A stretch of 64,000 bases of DNA from Gorsachius magnificus (lineage: Eukaryota > Chordata > Aves > Pelecaniformes > Ardeidae), in contig CM067083.1 in NCBI GenBank assembly GCA_034008185.1, positions 120,922,837 through 120,986,836 on the forward strand. The letters are read 5' to 3'. The translations under genes were made by a program, and so were the position numbers. The stretch's first letter is position 1. Every line of letters starts with the position of its first letter. Of the stretch, positions 60,631 through 64,000 are shown in pieces. The notes beneath the pieces were generated by a model that was not told the origin of the DNA, did no database searches, and saw nothing but the letters and a program-made list of their open reading frames with translations.

Positions 60631-63600
60631 AAATTACTAGCATAATAATGAAAGGTTAAATTTATTTTATTACTATTATAGTCAGTCCAAGTGCCCCTAT
60701 AGTTTGGAAGCCTGCCTCTGAGTAGTGATCGGTAAAAGAGTTGTGAGAAACACGGCAAGAACAGGGCTGGTGCAGCAGGTATTTCTCTAGTATATGCCCC
60801 AGACCCCATCAGCTGATGGCCTGGGAAATTCTTGAGCCACTAGCAGTGCTGATGGGTTGAAAATCCTTCCTTGCTTCTGGGGTCAGAGCAGCGCAGAGTC
60901 ATTCAGCTTTTGGAAACTTGCCTGTCCATGAAATAACATTTAATTGGCTGAATTAGCAGCCAAGTACTATGGGATAGCCAAGCAGTGTTTAAGCTGTGGA
61001 GAAAGTAGAGAAGGAAGATGTGCTGCAGTCCAACAGGAATGTGATGTGATGAGGATATGTTCATTTTGCAGGAGCAGCTAATATCCACAGGCAGTACTGA
61101 AGACCGTGTGGTCTATGTAAGAAAAATAGAAGGCAGGGGTTGTCTGAGGAAGCTTAAAATAGGTAACAATAATAAGAAAAAAAAATAACATAAGCAAGAA
61201 AATAATATCCTTTTCCTTTTTATATTCAGGGATCAGAGGCACAAAGAGATTTAATTATTTGCCCCAGCTTGAACAGGAGGGGCATGTCTTGACCAGGAAC
61301 TTCTCCCCTCTGTTTTTGCCCCAAGATTATCCTTAATCAGATTTGTAAGATTCAGACTGCTTCACATGTTGACCACCGACACGTAAATATTTGTAAGGAG
61401 CCCTGCAAGTAAAGCTTGTCTTCTAATGTCTGACTGGGAAGAGGGACTGAAGGTCTGTAGGAATTTGGAGGAAGGATTTAAAAAATCATAGAATGAGGAG
61501 AGCTACTTGAACTAGACCTCAGATGCATTTTAAAGCTTAGGAGAACAACATATATTTGCAAATGCCTATTAGCAACAAAATGCAATGACAGCAACCCCTC
61601 CAAATCAGTCATCATATACTCATTTTAACAGACCTGCCAAACCTCCTAATTAAGGTCTCCCTTAAGACTCTTGTTTTCTATCTCATTATCCTGATAAAGT
61701 GGACACCAATGAGTCTCTTAATGAGGATTAAACTGTAGGCTTTAGTTGATTTGCATCTCGCATTTGCTATTGATGAGGCTCTCCTGAAACATGCCACATA
61801 CACTTGCCAGTTTCTAACTCAGTATTCAAAATACTGTATGAAAAATCTGGTAATAGTCTTCCACTGCTTTGCCTAGCAATTGTCCAAAAATAGGAGATAA
61901 AAATTGTCTGTTTTGATAAATACAGCATTTCCCATCCGCAGTCCAACAGTGTGTGTCATATTGCTATATATCTGGCTTAAAAGGGACAGCTGCTCCAGGG
62001 ATCTCTTTAGTTTTTAACAGAAGGAAAAACTGAAACGGAAGCAGATGTTTGTGACTGTATCATGTGTGAGATAAGGCCTTTGGAGACTTTTTTTTTTCCC
62101 CGACAGCAAGTGTTTAAAGTCTCATCTTCCTTAAAGGAATTTTGATTTCATGCCTGACCCAAGAAATATGCTTTGTGTAAATTCACATGACAGAGTTTCT
62201 TGCTGACGGTTTTAGTCAACACTGGGGCTAAGTCATTAGGTTGTTCTGAAACCTGGTTACTGCCTGCGCTTACCAGAGAGATGATCCATTGCCAGGTGGG
62301 AGTTTGCTCTTCTGCACCTCCTCCATTGCCATGCTGTTAGTTGCAAGGTAGCACCACTAAAGCCTAGGTCCAAACAAAGTCCAGGAGTCTTCTAGGTCCT
62401 AGGAGACAGAAGTGTGACCTGCTAAAAATCTGACAAAAGAAAGTTTCCTCAGCATTCCTAAAATCTGCAAGACCTGAATTAGTGTCTCAGCCAATTTATC
62501 CAGAGTGTTCAACAGACTTTTACTTGCATCCTTTAAATGAAATTTCTAACTGTCTTGCAGAGATCTTCTCTGAACCAAGAAGCTCCTTTTTTTCTGAGGA
62601 CTTCCTTGCTCTTCAACATAGACAAGGATCAACACTGACACTCCCTGAAGCTTCTCCACCACATTTGCTCAGCTCTTATTTCTCATCTTTCCCTTATCTA
62701 TTCATTGACATCTGACAGCAGATCAGTGAGACAATTTAGCCTTCAGAAGACATGCCAAACATTTCCCTCATATACATTGGAAAACGCACACATACGTGTA
62801 CATATTTTTGTCAGTATGTGCATGTGGAGACATTTTTGCATTAATGTTTAAATTGGGAAAGACTCAATACTTTGGTTGAATTTTGATGCCTAGGTTATCC
62901 CAACTCGTTTAGACCTGTACTAGATTTTGTGTTTACAGAAAATGTTTAATAAAAACTGTGAAAATGGTAGACTTTGTGATATCAGAGAAAAAATTGAGAA
63001 TATCACAAGCACACCTAAGGGTTCAGAAACTAAGAAGAAAAAAAACCCAATATTTACTGATGATTTAGAGATCTTATTCAAGACATTTTCAGGGGGTGTG
63101 TGCACGTATGTGCTCTGACACACAGTTTTTTTAATGGTTGGGAGATAAAAAAATATGAATAAGTAATTTCCATCACTTTTGTGTCTCATCATCTTCCAAC
63201 TCTGAGCAGTGAAGCACATCTATGAATGCTCCTGTTACGGAGATAAGATCACTGTTCCTAGTTAGGTTCAGATAGGAAATATGGCACAAACTGTAACCAC
63301 AATAAAAACAGTGAGACATGTGAAATCAAATCACAGATGTCAGGCAAAGCTGGAGAAAATATACAGGAAGACTACAGTCTTACAGACAGTATTTCCCAAC
63401 TTTGGCATTGTTGCCCATATGACGATGTCAGAGGATGTTTTTTTTAAAAAAACATTGCTTCTTTTGCCCATCCAACACCAGCAGCCATGACCAGAATTCT
63501 GCTCTCTTATCTGTTGTGATGCCAAACCAGTTTTCACCTCACAGCAGGGCTTTCTGTCCCAAAAAGTTCTGCCATACACACCAGAGCAGTGGGGGCCATA

Positions 63601-64000
63601 GGTGATGCTCAGTTTTAGTCATCTTCCAGGCAGCTCTTAGAGGCATTTTCAAAGCCCTGCGCAGTATCTTGTTTCAGAGTCAGGTTACAGGCAGCAGCTG
63701 GAGGGAAGAGTGGCTTTGCCACAAGCATTTTCTCCTTCTCATTTCATGGCAAGAAACAAGAGGAGTCACATTCATTCAGCAAACTATAAATGGGAAAATT
63801 TCTAAGTAAAAATGGATACATTGGGAAATGATTGTTCACTGTCTTGGTGCAACAGTGAGGTGAATCAAATGAAACAACAGATCAGAGTTTTAAAACAATC
63901 TAGAGAAAGTCTCTCATCACAGAATGTGTGGTCAACCCATGGAATTCCCTCTGTCCAAACACTGATACTGCAAGTCCTAAAACTTTAGATGAGTTCAAGT
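60631..64000. other. Unique AT-rich non-coding sequence to window end
   Basis: No repeat or gene recognised. The candidate conserved stretch 61590-61800 is listed separately. Open frames are under 100 codons. The minus frame at 60903-61088 and the plus frame at 62482-62715 carry no known motif. Confidence 0.5.
61590..61800. promoter_or_regulatory. Candidate conserved non-coding element
   Basis: Contains CCTCCTAATTAAGG (TAATTA core), CTTAATGAGGATTAAAC (GGATTA, an OTX/PITX-type word) and a perfect octamer ATTTGCAT at 61749-61756, spread over about 110 bp of complex sequence. Suggestive of a developmental enhancer, but by eye only. Confidence 0.3.

Noticed and set aside
61486..61500. AATCATAGAATGAGG, resembling the CR1 tail complement
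   Set aside because: Only about 12 bases match and no CR1 body follows. The same applies to ATCATAGAATG at about 34467.
1..64000. Bacterial-type features (operons, CRISPR, insertion sequences, ribosome binding sites, tRNA or rRNA genes)
   Set aside because: Composition, CR1 elements and the avian LTR show vertebrate DNA, and no spaced direct-repeat array or tRNA-like structure was seen.

Overview
This window looks like non-coding DNA from a bird genome. The evidence is repeated truncated CR1 retrotransposons (the dominant LINE of birds and other sauropsids), a complete avian-type solo LTR, AT-rich unique sequence, and no long open frame that reads as an intact gene. The species cannot be named from the sequence. 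No complete protein-coding gene, rRNA, tRNA, CRISPR array, operon or bacterial element was found.

Layout. 1-10 kb: unique sequence with CR1 3' ends at 2431-2773 (-), 5503-5568 (+) and 6169-6331 (-), an LTR-like AT-rich patch at about 5100-5950, and a 1057-bp solo LTR at 9006-10062 on the minus strand, flanked by a 5-bp target duplication. 10-24 kb: AT-rich unique sequence with a 30-bp perfect TA palindrome (16138-16167) and one short CR1 tail (19450-19528, +). 24-28.4 kb: a CR1 cluster of four copies: an internally deleted copy (24171-24650, -), a short tail (26096-26236, +), an apparently much older CR1-type fragment (27237-27430, +) and a young copy with an open C-terminal reading frame (27661-28335, -). 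28-50 kb: mostly unique sequence with homopolymer and purine tracts. 50-58 kb: an older CR1 (50366-50552, -) and a dense cluster of TGACAG sites at 51503-52272. 58-64 kb: a long young CR1 (58318-59136, +), an unidentified frameshifted protein-coding-like segment on the minus strand (60043-60480), a CR1 tail (60558-60630, +) and unique sequence to the end.

The window most resembles an intergenic or intronic gene-poor region. The two most useful leads are the frameshifted coding-like segment at 60043-60480 and the TGACAG cluster at 51503-52272, which may be a regulatory element. Several other stretches read like conserved non-coding DNA, but that judgement is by eye and needs cross-species alignment.
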